Assembly: GCF_013141825.1 (NCBI RefSeq)
Contig: NZ_RZNH01000013.1
Span: forward strand, 48,106 to 112,105
Direction: 5' to 3'
DNA: 64,000 nucleotides
DNA from: Marinifilum caeruleilacunae
GTDB lineage: Bacteria > Bacteroidota > Bacteroidia > Bacteroidales > Marinifilaceae
Numbering within the stretch: position 1 is the stretch's first letter; each line of letters starts with the position of its first letter. Position numbers and translations under genes: made by a program. Of the stretch, positions 36,332 through 45,907 are shown piece by piece. The notes under the pieces are model-generated. The model searched no databases, was not told the DNA's origin, and saw nothing but the letters and a program-made list of their open reading frames with translations.

Positions 36332-37661
36332 TCAGTCTAGCCTTTGTAGTTTCGTTAATCCAATCACCTACTTTAATTACATCACCGTCTTTAATTCCTT
36401 CAAAGAAAGCATTTTCTTTATTCGGGAAGTGTTTCGAGTAAGTTCTGATCTGATTGTTTGCTTCTTCAGCACACTCAGAATCCACAGCTTTTGCTTTTTT
36501 GAATTTGTCAACAGCTACCCAATACACATATTTTTTCTCGATTGGCTTTGTTCCATATTTAGGAGCGTAAGCAGCATAAGCTTTACCAATTAAGATATAA
36601 GGCTCACCCCAACCTGATCTTAGTTGAGCTGCTTTCAATGCATTAGATCTTGCTGCGCTTAATTTACTCTGACTTAATTGAATATAAGCTAACTTGTAAT
36701 GTAGGTCAGCTTTAATGTCAGCATCTTCTTCCAATTCAATAGCTTGCTCCAAATAACCAATACTCTTGCCAAACTCTTTTTTCTTGATAAACATTTTAGC
36801 AAGGTTATGAGCAGCATCAGCATTAGGCTCTAACTCATACTTTCTTTCAGCAACTTTAGCATACAAAGCACCATCTTCACACTCCTGACGGTTCAACATG
36901 CGAAGGATTTTGTTGATCAATACGATATCGTCTTTGTTTGCTTCGAATTTAGGAGTAAAGATATTGCTCAAAGTTTCACAGTCAGCAACACCAGCCTTGA
37001 AGAAAATTCTTTCCACATTCAAACGAGCATTTTCGATATTGTCAATTTTTGCTTGTTTGGTTTCAGCTTTCTTCTGCTTTTCAGCCATATCCATAAAAAG
37101 AAGGTAGTTGTCGATTACTTCTTCCGGCTCAATTTCTCCAGCTTTTACCAAAATACCAGAAGCTTCCATAGTATAGTTAATTACTTTTGCTTCCGATTTT
37201 AATTGCTGCATTTCGATTGATTTTTTCAAAATGCCATAAGCTTCTTTTACCGAAGGAATGTGCTTTCTCTTGTAGTTAAACAAGTCACCACCTTTACGAC
37301 CCAAAATCCATCCTTCAGGATATTTACGGTCTTTTCCAAAATACTTAATACGCTGATCGTAAACCATCATCAAAGTATCAACATACTTTGGGTTTTTGGT
37401 TTTGCGAAGCATACCACGCATAATGCTTACACCTTTGATATAAGTCGTTTTTTGGAAAGCTGGAGCATTTTGGAATACATATCTCCAACCCGGTAGGGCT
37501 TCTTCATAATTTTTTTGCTTCACCATTTCTACATATAGAGAAGCGTTCAATACAGTCTGAGCACTATCCAATCCATATTTTGATTCCAAAGTTTGTGCCT
37601 TTACGGTAAACATACTTGAAAGCAAAAGAACCACAGTTACGATTGTAAATCTTGTCTTCAT
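36324..37661 (-). CDS. Secreted TPR-repeat protein
   Basis: 445 residues with a signal peptide (about 1-22, ending TVKA). The body is helical with several tetratricopeptide repeats, clearest at about 270-390 (for example DAAHNLAKMFIKKKEFGKSIGYLEQAIEL and KADLHYKLAYIQLSQSKLSAARSNALKAAQL). TPR proteins act as protein-binding scaffolds. Such a periplasmic TPR protein between coaX and lptC recurs in Bacteroidota, so it may serve envelope assembly. No enzymatic motif is seen. Its stop overlaps the lptC start by 8 bases. A tandem pair of promoter-like boxes lies upstream. Confidence 0.85.
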   Translation of the reverse strand: MKTRFTIVTVVLLLSSMFTVKAQTLESKYGLDSAQTVLNASLYVEMVKQKNYEEALPGWRYVFQNAPAFQKTTYIKGVSIMRGMLRKTKNPKYVDTLMMVYDQRIKYFGKDRKYPEGWILGRKGGDLFNYKRKHIPSVKEAYGILKKSIEMQQLKSEAKVINYTMEASGILVKAGEIEPEEVIDNYLLFMDMAEKQKKAETKQAKIDNIENARLNVERIFFKAGVADCETLSNIFTPKFEANKDDIVLINKILRMLNRQECEDGALYAKVAERKYELEPNADAAHNLAKMFIKKKEFGKSIGYLEQAIELEEDADIKADLHYKLAYIQLSQSKLSAARSNALKAAQLRSGWGEPYILIGKAYAAYAPKYGTKPIEKKYVYWVAVDKFKKAKAVDSECAEEANNQIRTYSKHFPNKENAFFEGIKDGDVIKVGDWINETTKARLNE

Positions 37662-37877
37662 GTTACTAAATTTTTTATAATCAAGTTTATTTGTTGCAAA
37701 ACTATAAAAATGGTACTTAGGATATCCTGAAAAATGTCATATCTATTCAGTCGAAATAAATATAACGAAAGTTTTAGTTTTGTTGGAACTAAAACTGCAA
37801 AACTCATACCAAAAATTCAGTATAAGTTTTGAATTCGTTCTAAATAACCATTTTAAAGCTCTAAAATTAGCTTCTTG

Positions 37878-37908
37878 CAAAACTATAAATAAATTGGAAA
37901 TCAACAAA
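37878..37908 (-). promoter_or_regulatory. Promoter upstream of the TPR-lptC-CNNM genes
   Basis: On the minus strand TTTG (37905-37908), 19 nt, then TAGTTTTG (37878-37885), an exact TAnnTTTG match. It lies just past the coaX stop and gives a 5' UTR of about 210 nt. A second TAGTTTTG, in the same 15-base context, lies at 37697-37704 nearer the gene but lacks a clear -33 box. Confidence 0.6.
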
Positions 37909-37915
37909 AACTTTG

Positions 37916-38656
37916 TTAGTTATTAGCGCTTTCCGAAGCGTTAAATTCCAGAATATGATGTAAACCTATGGCCAAAATGTTTGGTTCATAATCAGAATTG
38001 TTTACAATATGCTGATGTAAAAAAGAAGCATCTCCACCTGTTAATACCACCTTAAGGTCGGCATATTCTTCTTTTAGCTTGGCGATGTATGAATCCACTT
38101 CGAACACAATACCATTTTGTACGCCACCTGTAATTGCCTCATTGGTATTTTTTCCGATTAAATAAAAATCATCCTGTTGCGAAAGTTGGGGCAGCTTTTT
38201 TGTAAAATGATGCAATGCTTTATAACGCATACTTAAACCAGGAGAAATACATCCGCCAAGGTATTGACCTTTATTATTGATAAAATCGAAGGTGATTGCA
38301 GTTCCGGCATCAATAACAAGAATGTTTTGCCCAGGATTTTTTGCATAAGCTCCTATGCAGGCAGCAAGACGGTCGTAGCCTAAGGTGTTTTTCGATTCGT
38401 ATAAATTTTCGATTGGCACCGGTAGTTGAGCATCGAAAAAGAAAACTTTCTCAATTTTCGATGTTAGCAGCCGCATTAATTCTTCTGGAAACTCTCTTAC
38501 CGAAGAAACAATGGCATGTTCAATTGTGAAATCTGCCAAAATATCCAGGGCAAAATCGGTATCTGTTTGCTCAGAAGTTTTGGTGTCGATCAATTTCCCG
38601 TCGCGAAAAAGACTGGCTTTAATTTTTGTATTGCCTATATCAATAATAAGATTCAA
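37916..38656 (-). CDS. coaX: Type III pantothenate kinase CoaX
   Basis: 246 residues. ATP-dependent phosphorylation of pantothenate, the first step to coenzyme A, by the acetate/sugar kinase/actin-fold type III enzyme. Phosphate loop MNLIIDIGNTKIKASLF at the N-terminus, GYDRLAACIGAYAK (about 95-108, the GxDR motif), LVIDAGTAITFDF (about 115-127) and the C-terminal VVLTGGDASFL. The GGCISPGLSMRYKALHHFTKKLP segment is typical for CoaX. It heads the minus-strand group that continues with the TPR protein and lptC, but a promoter after its stop suggests partial independence. Confidence 0.95.
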   Translation of the reverse strand: MNLIIDIGNTKIKASLFRDGKLIDTKTSEQTDTDFALDILADFTIEHAIVSSVREFPEELMRLLTSKIEKVFFFDAQLPVPIENLYESKNTLGYDRLAACIGAYAKNPGQNILVIDAGTAITFDFINNKGQYLGGCISPGLSMRYKALHHFTKKLPQLSQQDDFYLIGKNTNEAITGGVQNGIVFEVDSYIAKLKEEYADLKVVLTGGDASFLHQHIVNNSDYEPNILAIGLHHILEFNASESANN

Positions 38657-38864
38657 GAGAATAGATTTGATACGTAAATTATTATAAATAGCTTGTAAAA
38701 TCGCATAAAATTAGTAAACTTTAGGCATATTAAATAAAGTGACCCACAGCTTTTTTCCTCATAAATTTAGAAGAAAGTAATACTTCGATTAATTTAGAAG
38801 AGAATAAGCCAAGCTCTAGGTATTAAATTGTACTGGTATCGATCAAATATTCAATTACTGCTTA

Positions 38865-40331
38865 ATGAAAAAAAAGATTTTAATCGTTGAGGACGATAAC
38901 CTTATTTCGACCATTTTTAGAATGTTTTTAAAGGAATTGGGTTATGATTTGCTGGGAATAGTTGAGGATGGAAAAGAAGCCATTCGTTTGTGCGAAAAAC
39001 TAAATCCGGATATTGTTTTAATGGATGTTCATTTGGGTGGCGACCTGGATGGTATTCAGACCACCGAACTGATTAAATCGAAATTCGATATTCCGGTAAT
39101 ATTCCTTTCCAGCGATACGGAAGAGTCTACCATTCAGCGTGTAATTAATACTCATTCTTATGGATACCTGGTAAAACCAATTGATAAAAAGGAGTTGGGC
39201 ATTTCAATCGAGCTGGCATTTTACAAACATCAGTTCGATTTGGATCAGAAAATGAGAGAAAAACGATTCCGTAATTTCATTACCGATTCGCCCGAAGCCA
39301 TCTTGGTAATTAACGAAGCTGGTGGGATTGAATATTTAAATTGTCTTGGACTTAAATTATTCAAAACGGCATACATCGAAGATCTCATGGGACTTCAGCT
39401 TCTTTCTTTTATTGGAGATGATTACCAGGAAGAATTTAAAGAGAAATTTGAACGCGCCGTGCAAATGGGACAAGGAATTGAATACACCCATTTAAAATTT
39501 AAAACCATACATGGCGATATGTTCGATGTTGGTTTAACTGCTGCCCATATCGAATTCAATGGAAAGAATAATCTTCAATTCATTATTCGCGACGTAACCC
39601 AGGAATACGCTTATCGCGATATGTTGGCCGAAAAGGCTGATATCATTAATCATTTTCACGATGGAGTGGTGACTTTCGATTTAAATGGAATGGTGAAGTC
39701 ATGGAACAAGGGTTGTGAAAGAATATTTGGGATTAACGAAGCCGATATGATTGGCAAACCATATAGCGATTTGTCATTATCGGGCAGAGAAAAATCATTT
39801 GCCGAAGATTTACTGATTCCAACCGAAAAAAATAGCAATTACGAAGTAGAACTCTTATTCGACATAGATGGAAAAGAGACTTACCTAAAGCTCTATTCGT
39901 CGATGCTGAAAAACGAAAAGGGAGTTGATAAAGGAATTGTATGCTATGTGCGGGATGTAACAGTTCGACGAAAAAGTCAGATCTTACTGGAAGAGAGTGA
40001 GCAACGAAATAAAGATCTGATTAATGCAATTCCTGATCTGATTTTTGTAGTGAATAAAGATGGAATTTTTGAAGATTACAAATTGGATGATGATTCAGCC
40101 CTGGCATTGCCAAAAAATACAATTGTAGGATCGCATTTAAACAAAGTATTTACTGGCGATTCCTTAGCCAAGGTGGAAGATAAAATTGAGAAAGTATTAA
40201 GCGTTGGCTTTATGGAGAAATTCAAGTACGAAATGGAAACTGGCAAAGGCAAGAGTTGGTTCGAAGCACGAATTACAAATTTAGGAAACGATAAAGTATT
40301 GGTTTTGGTAAGAGAGATGCACGAGAGCTAA
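38865..40331 (+). CDS. Response regulator with three PAS domains (REC-PAS-PAS-PAS)
   Basis: 488 residues. Receiver domain at about 1-120 with D10/D11, phospho-acceptor D54 (VLMDVHLGG), S/T in FLSSD and K in YLVKPID. Three PAS domains follow (about 130-245, 255-370 and 375-485); the second is followed by a PAC-like VRDVTVRRK. There is no kinase, GGDEF, EAL or DNA-binding domain, so output must be by protein contact or by sensing alone. Such single-protein REC-PAS regulators often work with orphan kinases. Monocistronic, with a bidirectional terminator after it shared with mfd. Confidence 0.88.
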   Translation: MKKKILIVEDDNLISTIFRMFLKELGYDLLGIVEDGKEAIRLCEKLNPDIVLMDVHLGGDLDGIQTTELIKSKFDIPVIFLSSDTEESTIQRVINTHSYGYLVKPIDKKELGISIELAFYKHQFDLDQKMREKRFRNFITDSPEAILVINEAGGIEYLNCLGLKLFKTAYIEDLMGLQLLSFIGDDYQEEFKEKFERAVQMGQGIEYTHLKFKTIHGDMFDVGLTAAHIEFNGKNNLQFIIRDVTQEYAYRDMLAEKADIINHFHDGVVTFDLNGMVKSWNKGCERIFGINEADMIGKPYSDLSLSGREKSFAEDLLIPTEKNSNYEVELLFDIDGKETYLKLYSSMLKNEKGVDKGIVCYVRDVTVRRKSQILLEESEQRNKDLINAIPDLIFVVNKDGIFEDYKLDDDSALALPKNTIVGSHLNKVFTGDSLAKVEDKIEKVLSVGFMEKFKYEMETGKGKSWFEARITNLGNDKVLVLVREMHES

Positions 40332-40360
40332 TTTCTGATCAGGCCTGCACAGATAAAAAG

Positions 40361-40394
40361 AAGATCGCAAAAGTTCAATTTTGCGATCTTTTCT
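40361..40394. terminator. Bidirectional terminator between the REC-PAS gene and mfd
   Basis: A 12-bp perfect stem (40361-40372 with 40379-40390), a 6-nt loop and T-rich flanks on both strands (TTTTCTT). Located in the 66-base gap between two convergent genes. Confidence 0.85.
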
Positions 40395-40397
40395 TAT

Positions 40398-43300
40398 TTA
40401 GTCTTTCTTGATTTGTTGTAAAATTTCGCTTGCTGCCAAAATATTTGATACATTTTCGAAGCTTAAGCTCAACCTGTTTTTTGCCTCTTTCATTTTACAT
40501 GGCACCGTTTGGGACTGTAAGAATTGTAAAACCATGCTAAACTGTGGCGATTGATAAAAAGGAGAATCCTGATCGGAAATAAAGTAAAGCACCAATTTGT
40601 TGCTTTTCAGGATCAGCTTTTCAATGCCCAAATCCAGTGCCAACCACCTTAATCGAACCACATTCAACAATTCGATACTTGGTTCAGGCAAATCTCCAAA
40701 TCGGTCTTTCAACTGACTCTCAAATTTTTCGATTTCTTCTTCGCTTTGGATGTTATCCAGTTCTCGATACAAACGAACCCTCTCAGAAATACTTTCCACA
40801 TATTCTTCAGGGAATAAGATCTCAAGATCGGTGTCAATCTGGCAATCGTTAATAAATCGGATAATCTCTTTTTCTTCCTCCTTCTTTTCATCGGCAAAGA
40901 CATCCTTGAATTCGTTCTCTTTGAGTTCAAGCATGGCTTCATTCAGTATTCGCTGATAAGTTTCGTATCCTATATCAGTAATAAAACCACTCTGTTCGCC
41001 ACCCAAAAGATTTCCGGCACCGCGAATATCCAAATCCTGCATTGCAATATTGAAACCACTTCCCAGTTCTGAGAAGTTTTCGATGGCCTGAAGTCTTTGT
41101 CTGGCTTCCTGGGTCATCGATTCCATTGGAGGTGTCAGCAGGTAACAAAATGCTTTTTTATTGGAACGGCCCACCCTGCCTCTTAATTGGTGAAGTTCAC
41201 TCAATCCAAAGTTTTGGCCATTGTTAATAATAATGGTGTTGGCATTCGGAATATCCAAACCCGATTCAATAATGGTGGTAGCAATCAGTACATCATAATC
41301 GCCGCGAATAAATTCGAGCATGATTTTCTCCAGTTTTGGTCCATCCATCTGTCCATGTGCCACAACTGTTGAAACTCCAGGAACTGTTCTGTGTATCATA
41401 TCCTGAACCTCTTTAATGTTCTGAACACGATTGTGAATAAAGAAAACCTGGCCGTTTCGCTCCACTTCGTACGTAATGGCTTCACGAATAATATCTTCGT
41501 TAAAATTGTGTACTTCGGTTACAATTGGATATCGGTTGGGAGGTGGCGTGTTGATAATTGATAAATCGCGTGCTCCCATTAAAGAGAATTGTAAAGTTCT
41601 TGGAATTGGCGTTGCAGTAAGAGTTAATGTATCAACATTTACTTTCATCTGCTTTAGTTTTTCCTTTACGGATACACCAAATTTTTGCTCTTCATCAACA
41701 ATCAGTAATCCCAAATCTTTAAAGTCGATATCTTTTCCAATAATTCGGTGCGTACCAATTAATATATCAATCTGACCTGCTTTAAGGTCTTTTAGAATTT
41801 CTTTCTGGTCTTTGGCTTTTCGCATTCGACTGATATAATCAACCCGGCAAGGGAAGTTCTTTAGTCGTTCGCTAAAAGTTTTGAAATGCTGGAATGCCAG
41901 GATGGTGGTTGGAACTAAAACAGCAACCTGCTTATTATCAGCAACAGCTTTAAAGGCTGCTCGAATGGCAATTTCGGTTTTCCCGAATCCTACATCTCCA
42001 CAAACCAGTCTATCCATTGGGAATGGCGACTCCATTCCTTCCTTTGTAGCAACTGTAGCCTTTACCTGGTCTGGAGTATCTTCATAAATAAAGGAAGCTT
42101 CTAATTCTTGCTGCATATACGAATCAGGACTAAACTGAAATCCTCGTTCGGCTTTACGTTTGGCATAAAGGGCAATCAATTCTTTGGCAATGTCTTTTAC
42201 CTTGCTTTTGGTTTTTTCCTTTAGTTTTTGCCATGCTCCAGTTCCAAGTTTGTAAATTTTTGGAGCCGATCCGTCTTTGCCTTTGTATTTCGATATTTTA
42301 TGCAGAGAATGTAAGCTAACAAACAGAATGTCATTGTCTTTGTATACCAGGCGAATTGCTTCCTGGTCTTTGCCATTTACATCAATTTTCTGCAAACCTC
42401 CGAATCGGCCAATTCCATGATCGGCATGTACAATATAATCGCCCGGATGAAGTCGATTGATCTCTTTAAGAGTAACCGATTCTTTTGCTTTGTGAACCGT
42501 AGCCGTTTTTAATCTGAATTTGTGGTAACGGTCAAAAATCTGGTGATCGGTAAAGACAGAAATTTGTGCATCTCGGTCTGAGAAACCTTCGTGCAAAGTT
42601 TGATCTATGCTTTGGAATTCAATCTCAATGCCTTTGTCATCGAAAATGTTTTGTATTCTTTCTATCTGCTTGGCATTATCAGACAAAATATAATTACTTT
42701 CGGCTCTGGCATTGTTGTTCAGCAGATGCTCTCCCAACAAATCGAAATTCTTATTAAATGCTGGTTGCGGCGCCTGGTTGAACTGAATTTCGTTTTTGGT
42801 AGGGAAAAAGAATTTCTGACCAAATTCAATGCAAGAATATTGGTTAAGCTGATCGATAAAATCTAAACCTTTAATGAGGTAATCTTTTGTTGATACGGTA
42901 TCATCTCCCAGCTCCAGGGTTGGGACTTTTTCTATAGTGTTTTCATAGATTGCCTGTATTCTATCGCTGATAAATTGTACGTTTTTGCACCAAAATACTG
43001 AATTTTCAGGGGCAAAATCCAAAAAGGAAATCCTTGAGTTTTTTAGGAGGTTTTCCTGTATGTTTGGAATGATATCAACCGTTTCAAGCTTTTTAATGGA
43101 AAGTTGGTTTTCTACATCAAATACACGAATCGACTCCACTTCTTCTCCAAAAAAGTCAATTCTGTATGGATGTTCATCCGAAAAGGAGAAGATATCGATA
43201 ATGCTTCCACGAATGGAAAACTGACCAGGCTCCACAACAAAATCGGCACGTTCGAACTCATAATCAACTAAAACTTCCTCAACAAACTCAGGAGATAGCT

Positions 43301-43748
43301 TTTCTCCAACTTTAATTTTTAATGTGTTTTCGCTAAGCTGATCCTGGCTGATTACCTTTTCGACAATTGCCTCTGGAAATGTGACGATGAAAGTTGGATG
43401 GTGCTTTGAATTTAACCTGTTTAAGGTTTCGGCACGCAGGATGATATTAGAGTTATCAGTTTTTTCATACTGAACCGATCGTTTGTATGATGATGGAAAG
43501 AAAAAAACCGAACTATCATCAATCAAATTGCATAAATCATTATAAAAATAGGCAGCTTCTTCCTTATCATTTAAAATAAACAATTGTGGTTTTGCCTGGT
43601 TGTTTATAGAAGAAACAAGCAATGGCAGTGCAGAACCAACCAATCCACGCAAGTGCAAGTGAAAGTTGGTATTGCTTTGTAAATGATTATCGATGCTAAA
43701 TCGTGCAGGATGTTCTGCAAATATCCGTATAAGTTCTTTTAATTCCAA
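40398..43748 (-). CDS. mfd: Transcription-repair coupling factor Mfd
   Basis: About 1116 residues. Removes RNA polymerase stalled at DNA lesions and recruits UvrA. Order: UvrB-like N-terminal modules, RNA polymerase-interacting CarD-like domain (about 445-540; LHPGDYIVHADHGIGRF), helicase with Walker A CGDVGFGKTE and DEEQ box (VDEEQKFG), the translocation motif region QLRGRVGRSNKKAFCYLL and a C-terminal TRCF domain. The reading frame is open to a TTG at 43778, but a TAAATTTG promoter box covers that position. The TTG at 43748 (translated MELKELIRIFAEHP) gives the N-terminus expected for this family in Bacteroidota, so I prefer it. Confidence 0.95.
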   Translation of the reverse strand: MELKELIRIFAEHPARFSIDNHLQSNTNFHLHLRGLVGSALPLLVSSINNQAKPQLFILNDKEEAAYFYNDLCNLIDDSSVFFFPSSYKRSVQYEKTDNSNIILRAETLNRLNSKHHPTFIVTFPEAIVEKVISQDQLSENTLKIKVGEKLSPEFVEEVLVDYEFERADFVVEPGQFSIRGSIIDIFSFSDEHPYRIDFFGEEVESIRVFDVENQLSIKKLETVDIIPNIQENLLKNSRISFLDFAPENSVFWCKNVQFISDRIQAIYENTIEKVPTLELGDDTVSTKDYLIKGLDFIDQLNQYSCIEFGQKFFFPTKNEIQFNQAPQPAFNKNFDLLGEHLLNNNARAESNYILSDNAKQIERIQNIFDDKGIEIEFQSIDQTLHEGFSDRDAQISVFTDHQIFDRYHKFRLKTATVHKAKESVTLKEINRLHPGDYIVHADHGIGRFGGLQKIDVNGKDQEAIRLVYKDNDILFVSLHSLHKISKYKGKDGSAPKIYKLGTGAWQKLKEKTKSKVKDIAKELIALYAKRKAERGFQFSPDSYMQQELEASFIYEDTPDQVKATVATKEGMESPFPMDRLVCGDVGFGKTEIAIRAAFKAVADNKQVAVLVPTTILAFQHFKTFSERLKNFPCRVDYISRMRKAKDQKEILKDLKAGQIDILIGTHRIIGKDIDFKDLGLLIVDEEQKFGVSVKEKLKQMKVNVDTLTLTATPIPRTLQFSLMGARDLSIINTPPPNRYPIVTEVHNFNEDIIREAITYEVERNGQVFFIHNRVQNIKEVQDMIHRTVPGVSTVVAHGQMDGPKLEKIMLEFIRGDYDVLIATTIIESGLDIPNANTIIINNGQNFGLSELHQLRGRVGRSNKKAFCYLLTPPMESMTQEARQRLQAIENFSELGSGFNIAMQDLDIRGAGNLLGGEQSGFITDIGYETYQRILNEAMLELKENEFKDVFADEKKEEEKEIIRFINDCQIDTDLEILFPEEYVESISERVRLYRELDNIQSEEEIEKFESQLKDRFGDLPEPSIELLNVVRLRWLALDLGIEKLILKSNKLVLYFISDQDSPFYQSPQFSMVLQFLQSQTVPCKMKEAKNRLSLSFENVSNILAASEILQQIKKD

Positions 43749-43775
43749 TGAATGCCTTTTTAATTGATTGAAAGG

Positions 43776-43783
43776 CAAATTTA
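43776..43783 (-). promoter_or_regulatory. -7 promoter element of mfd
   Basis: Minus-strand TAAATTTG, an exact TAnnTTTG match, 28 bases before the preferred TTG start at 43748. No clear -33 box. Confidence 0.4.
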
Positions 43784-43869
43784 GGGAAAAGTTTTAATCT
43801 CGATAAAGATATACATCAAAACCCAAATTGTGAGCGTAAAATTTACAAGGATTCAGCAGATCAATTTAT

Positions 43870-44442
43870 TCAGAATCCATACCCAACAGGTCCATGACCG
43901 GGAACGCTAACATAGCCCCTGGTGTTGCCCTGGTCATAATTGCCGGCACTAAATCGGGTAGACCAAAAATTATCGCCGCCACTTCCCTGGCCGCTATAGC
44001 CATTTTGCTGGGCAGCAAGATACAAATTGACTGTAGGGATTGGATTGCCAACGTAACCAGCATTTCCCAAATGATCGAACCAATAGTTTCCTGGTTGGAT
44101 ATAATAGCCCAGCACATAACTCCAAACCAGCCATTCGTTTTGTGGTAGCTCTCTGCCGTTAACAATTACATTGGTTTGTCCGTTCGAGGCATTTCTTTTG
44201 ATATTGCCAAAATCGTGATTGGGAAGCATAAAGCCAAAAGAAGCATAGCCAACAACTCCATATAACCCACTGGTTTTATCGTACCAATAGTTTCCTGGAA
44301 GAGGTTTTGCACCATAATATTTCTCAAACTCCTCAATTTGTGATGGTTTTAACTCGATATCGTTGATTATGATTTTCTCTTCCTGCGTTTGCGCTTCGAG
44401 CATGCAAAACAACAACATGCATAGTATTGTTATCCATTTCAT
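43870..44442 (-). CDS. Secreted protein with two PGNYW repeats
   Basis: 190 residues with a signal peptide (about 1-19, ending MLEAQTQ). Two copies of an aromatic motif are seen: LPGNYWYDKTSGLYGVVG (about 48-65) and QPGNYWFDHLGNAGYVG (about 117-133). The C-terminal third is rich in Gly, Asn, Ser and Tyr (NGYSGQGSGGDNFWSTRF). The first half has a short helical segment (LKPSQIEEFEKYYGAKPLPGNYWYD). Proteins with repeated G-x-Y-W-Y-D-x-x-S/T-G-x-x-G units occur in many bacteria, but I know no function. Monocistronic between mfd and fbp; location outside the cytoplasm is inferred. Confidence 0.75.
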   Translation of the reverse strand: MKWITILCMLLFCMLEAQTQEEKIIINDIELKPSQIEEFEKYYGAKPLPGNYWYDKTSGLYGVVGYASFGFMLPNHDFGNIKRNASNGQTNVIVNGRELPQNEWLVWSYVLGYYIQPGNYWFDHLGNAGYVGNPIPTVNLYLAAQQNGYSGQGSGGDNFWSTRFSAGNYDQGNTRGYVSVPGHGPVGYGF

Positions 44443-44541
44443 TTTTAAAGGTTTTAATTGTGAATGAAGAATGTGAAGAGGCAGATTAGGATTGGCAAAG
44501 TAAATTTACGATAAAGAGAAAGGGAAGTCAAGTTAAAAAAT

Positions 44542-44573
44542 CAAAGCCACTTCTCATTCAAGAAGTGGCTTTG
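44542..44573 (-). terminator. Intrinsic terminator of fbp
   Basis: A 13-bp perfect stem (44542-44554 with 44561-44573), loop 6 nt, followed on the minus strand by ATTTTTTAAC. Located 24 bases after the fbp stop. Confidence 0.85.
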
Positions 44574-44596
44574 CATTTTGGGTTCTGGTTAGGAAA

Positions 44597-45619
44597 TCAA
44601 ATATTGTTGAAGAAGTGTAAAAACTCTTCTGTTTTTTTCACCATATTGGTCGATCCGGTGTAGAATGGAACTCGTTGATGAATCGAATCGGGTTTAATTT
44701 CCAAAATTCTGATATCACCATTGGTCGCCATACCGCCAGCTTGTTCGGCAATAAATGCCACAGGGTTACATTCGTAGGTTAAGCGCAATTTACCATCAGG
44801 ATTTTTATTGGTTTGTGGGTAAATAAAAATACCTCCTTTTAGCAGGTTTCGATGGAAATCGGCTACCAAAGATCCAATGTATCTAGAGGTAAAAGGTCTC
44901 TTGCTACGTGCATCTTTCTCCTGGCAGTACTTAATGTATTTCTTTACTCCTTGAGGGAAATTAATATAGTTTCCTTCGTTAATAGAGTAAATGGTTCCCG
45001 ATTTAGGTGTCTTAATGTTTGGATGAGACAAACAGAATTCACCAATGGAAGGATCAAGTGTAAAACCATTCACACCATTTCCTGTGGTATATACCAACAT
45101 GGTAGATGATCCGTAAATTACATATCCTGCAGCAACTTGCTTGGTTCCTTCTTGCAAGAAATCTTCCATAGTTGCAACCTGGCCACGTGGAGTTACACGC
45201 TCAAAAATGGAGAAAATTGTTCCAATCGATACATTTACATCGATGTTCGAAGAGCCGTCTAATGGATCCATGCAAAAAACGTACTTTGCATTTTTTGCCA
45301 TTTCGTCTTCGAAAATAATGATGTCCTCGTTTTCCTCCGAAGCCACAGCAGCACATTCGCCACTGGCTTTAAGGGCATCAATAAAGTGTGTGTCGGCAAA
45401 AACATCTAGCTTTTGCTGATCTTCCCCCTGTACATTCTGATCGCCATGCTCGCCAAGAATATCTACCAAACCAGCTTTATTAACAGCTCGGTTTACAATT
45501 TTGGCAGCAATTCCTACATGATGAAGCAAACGAGATAACTCTCCTTTAGCTCCCGGATGATCAGACTGACGCTCAATAATAAATTGATTGAGGGTTTGAA
45601 CATTATTGTGTTCAGTCAT
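44597..45619 (-). CDS. fbp: Class 1 fructose-1,6-bisphosphatase
   Basis: 340 residues, standard for class 1 FBPase. Hydrolyses fructose-1,6-bisphosphate to fructose-6-phosphate in gluconeogenesis. The metal-binding site [19 protein letters not shown] (about 111-129) is complete, preceded by SEENEDI (E about 90). The substrate-binding region with [22 protein letters not shown] and the C-terminal [12 protein letters not shown] block are also present. Alone on the minus strand, with a terminator after it; the next gene starts divergently. Confidence 0.97.
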   Translation of the reverse strand: MTEHNNVQTLNQFIIERQSDHPGAKGELSRLLHHVGIAAKIVNRAVNKAGLVDILGEHGDQNVQGEDQQKLDVFADTHFIDALKASGECAAVASEENEDIIIFEDEMAKNAKYVFCMDPLDGSSNIDVNVSIGTIFSIFERVTPRGQVATMEDFLQEGTKQVAAGYVIYGSSTMLVYTTGNGVNGFTLDPSIGEFCLSHPNIKTPKSGTIYSINEGNYINFPQGVKKYIKYCQEKDARSKRPFTSRYIGSLVADFHRNLLKGGIFIYPQTNKNPDGKLRLTYECNPVAFIAEQAGGMATNGDIRILEIKPDSIHQRVPFYTGSTNMVKKTEEFLHFFNNI

Positions 45620-45818
45620 TTTAAAAAGGCTTTTGGTTTACATTCATTTGGTGGCATAAAGTTATGCTTTTTTATTTAATGCCAAACCCTTATTTCAAAC
45701 GTTGACAGAAAAGTTTTTCTCTTTCCATAAAAGTTTTATTTACGGTTAAATCGATTTAAATGGAGGATGCAAAGGATTTTTATCTTAAAAATTGTGAAAA
45801 AAGTAAAATGTTGAAAAA

Positions 45819-45826
45819 TATTTTTG
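45819..45826 (+). promoter_or_regulatory. -7 promoter element of the first aspartate kinase
   Basis: TATTTTTG matches TAnnTTTG, 82 bases before the ATG at 45908. The nearest upstream TTG (45792-45794) is 24 nt away, slightly too far. Confidence 0.4.
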
Positions 45827-45907
45827 TTTTACACAAGCTTTATTTAGTACCTTCAATTTTTGAAAAAATGGTGTGAGCCTAAATCAATAAAACTTAAGCA
45901 ATTTTCC

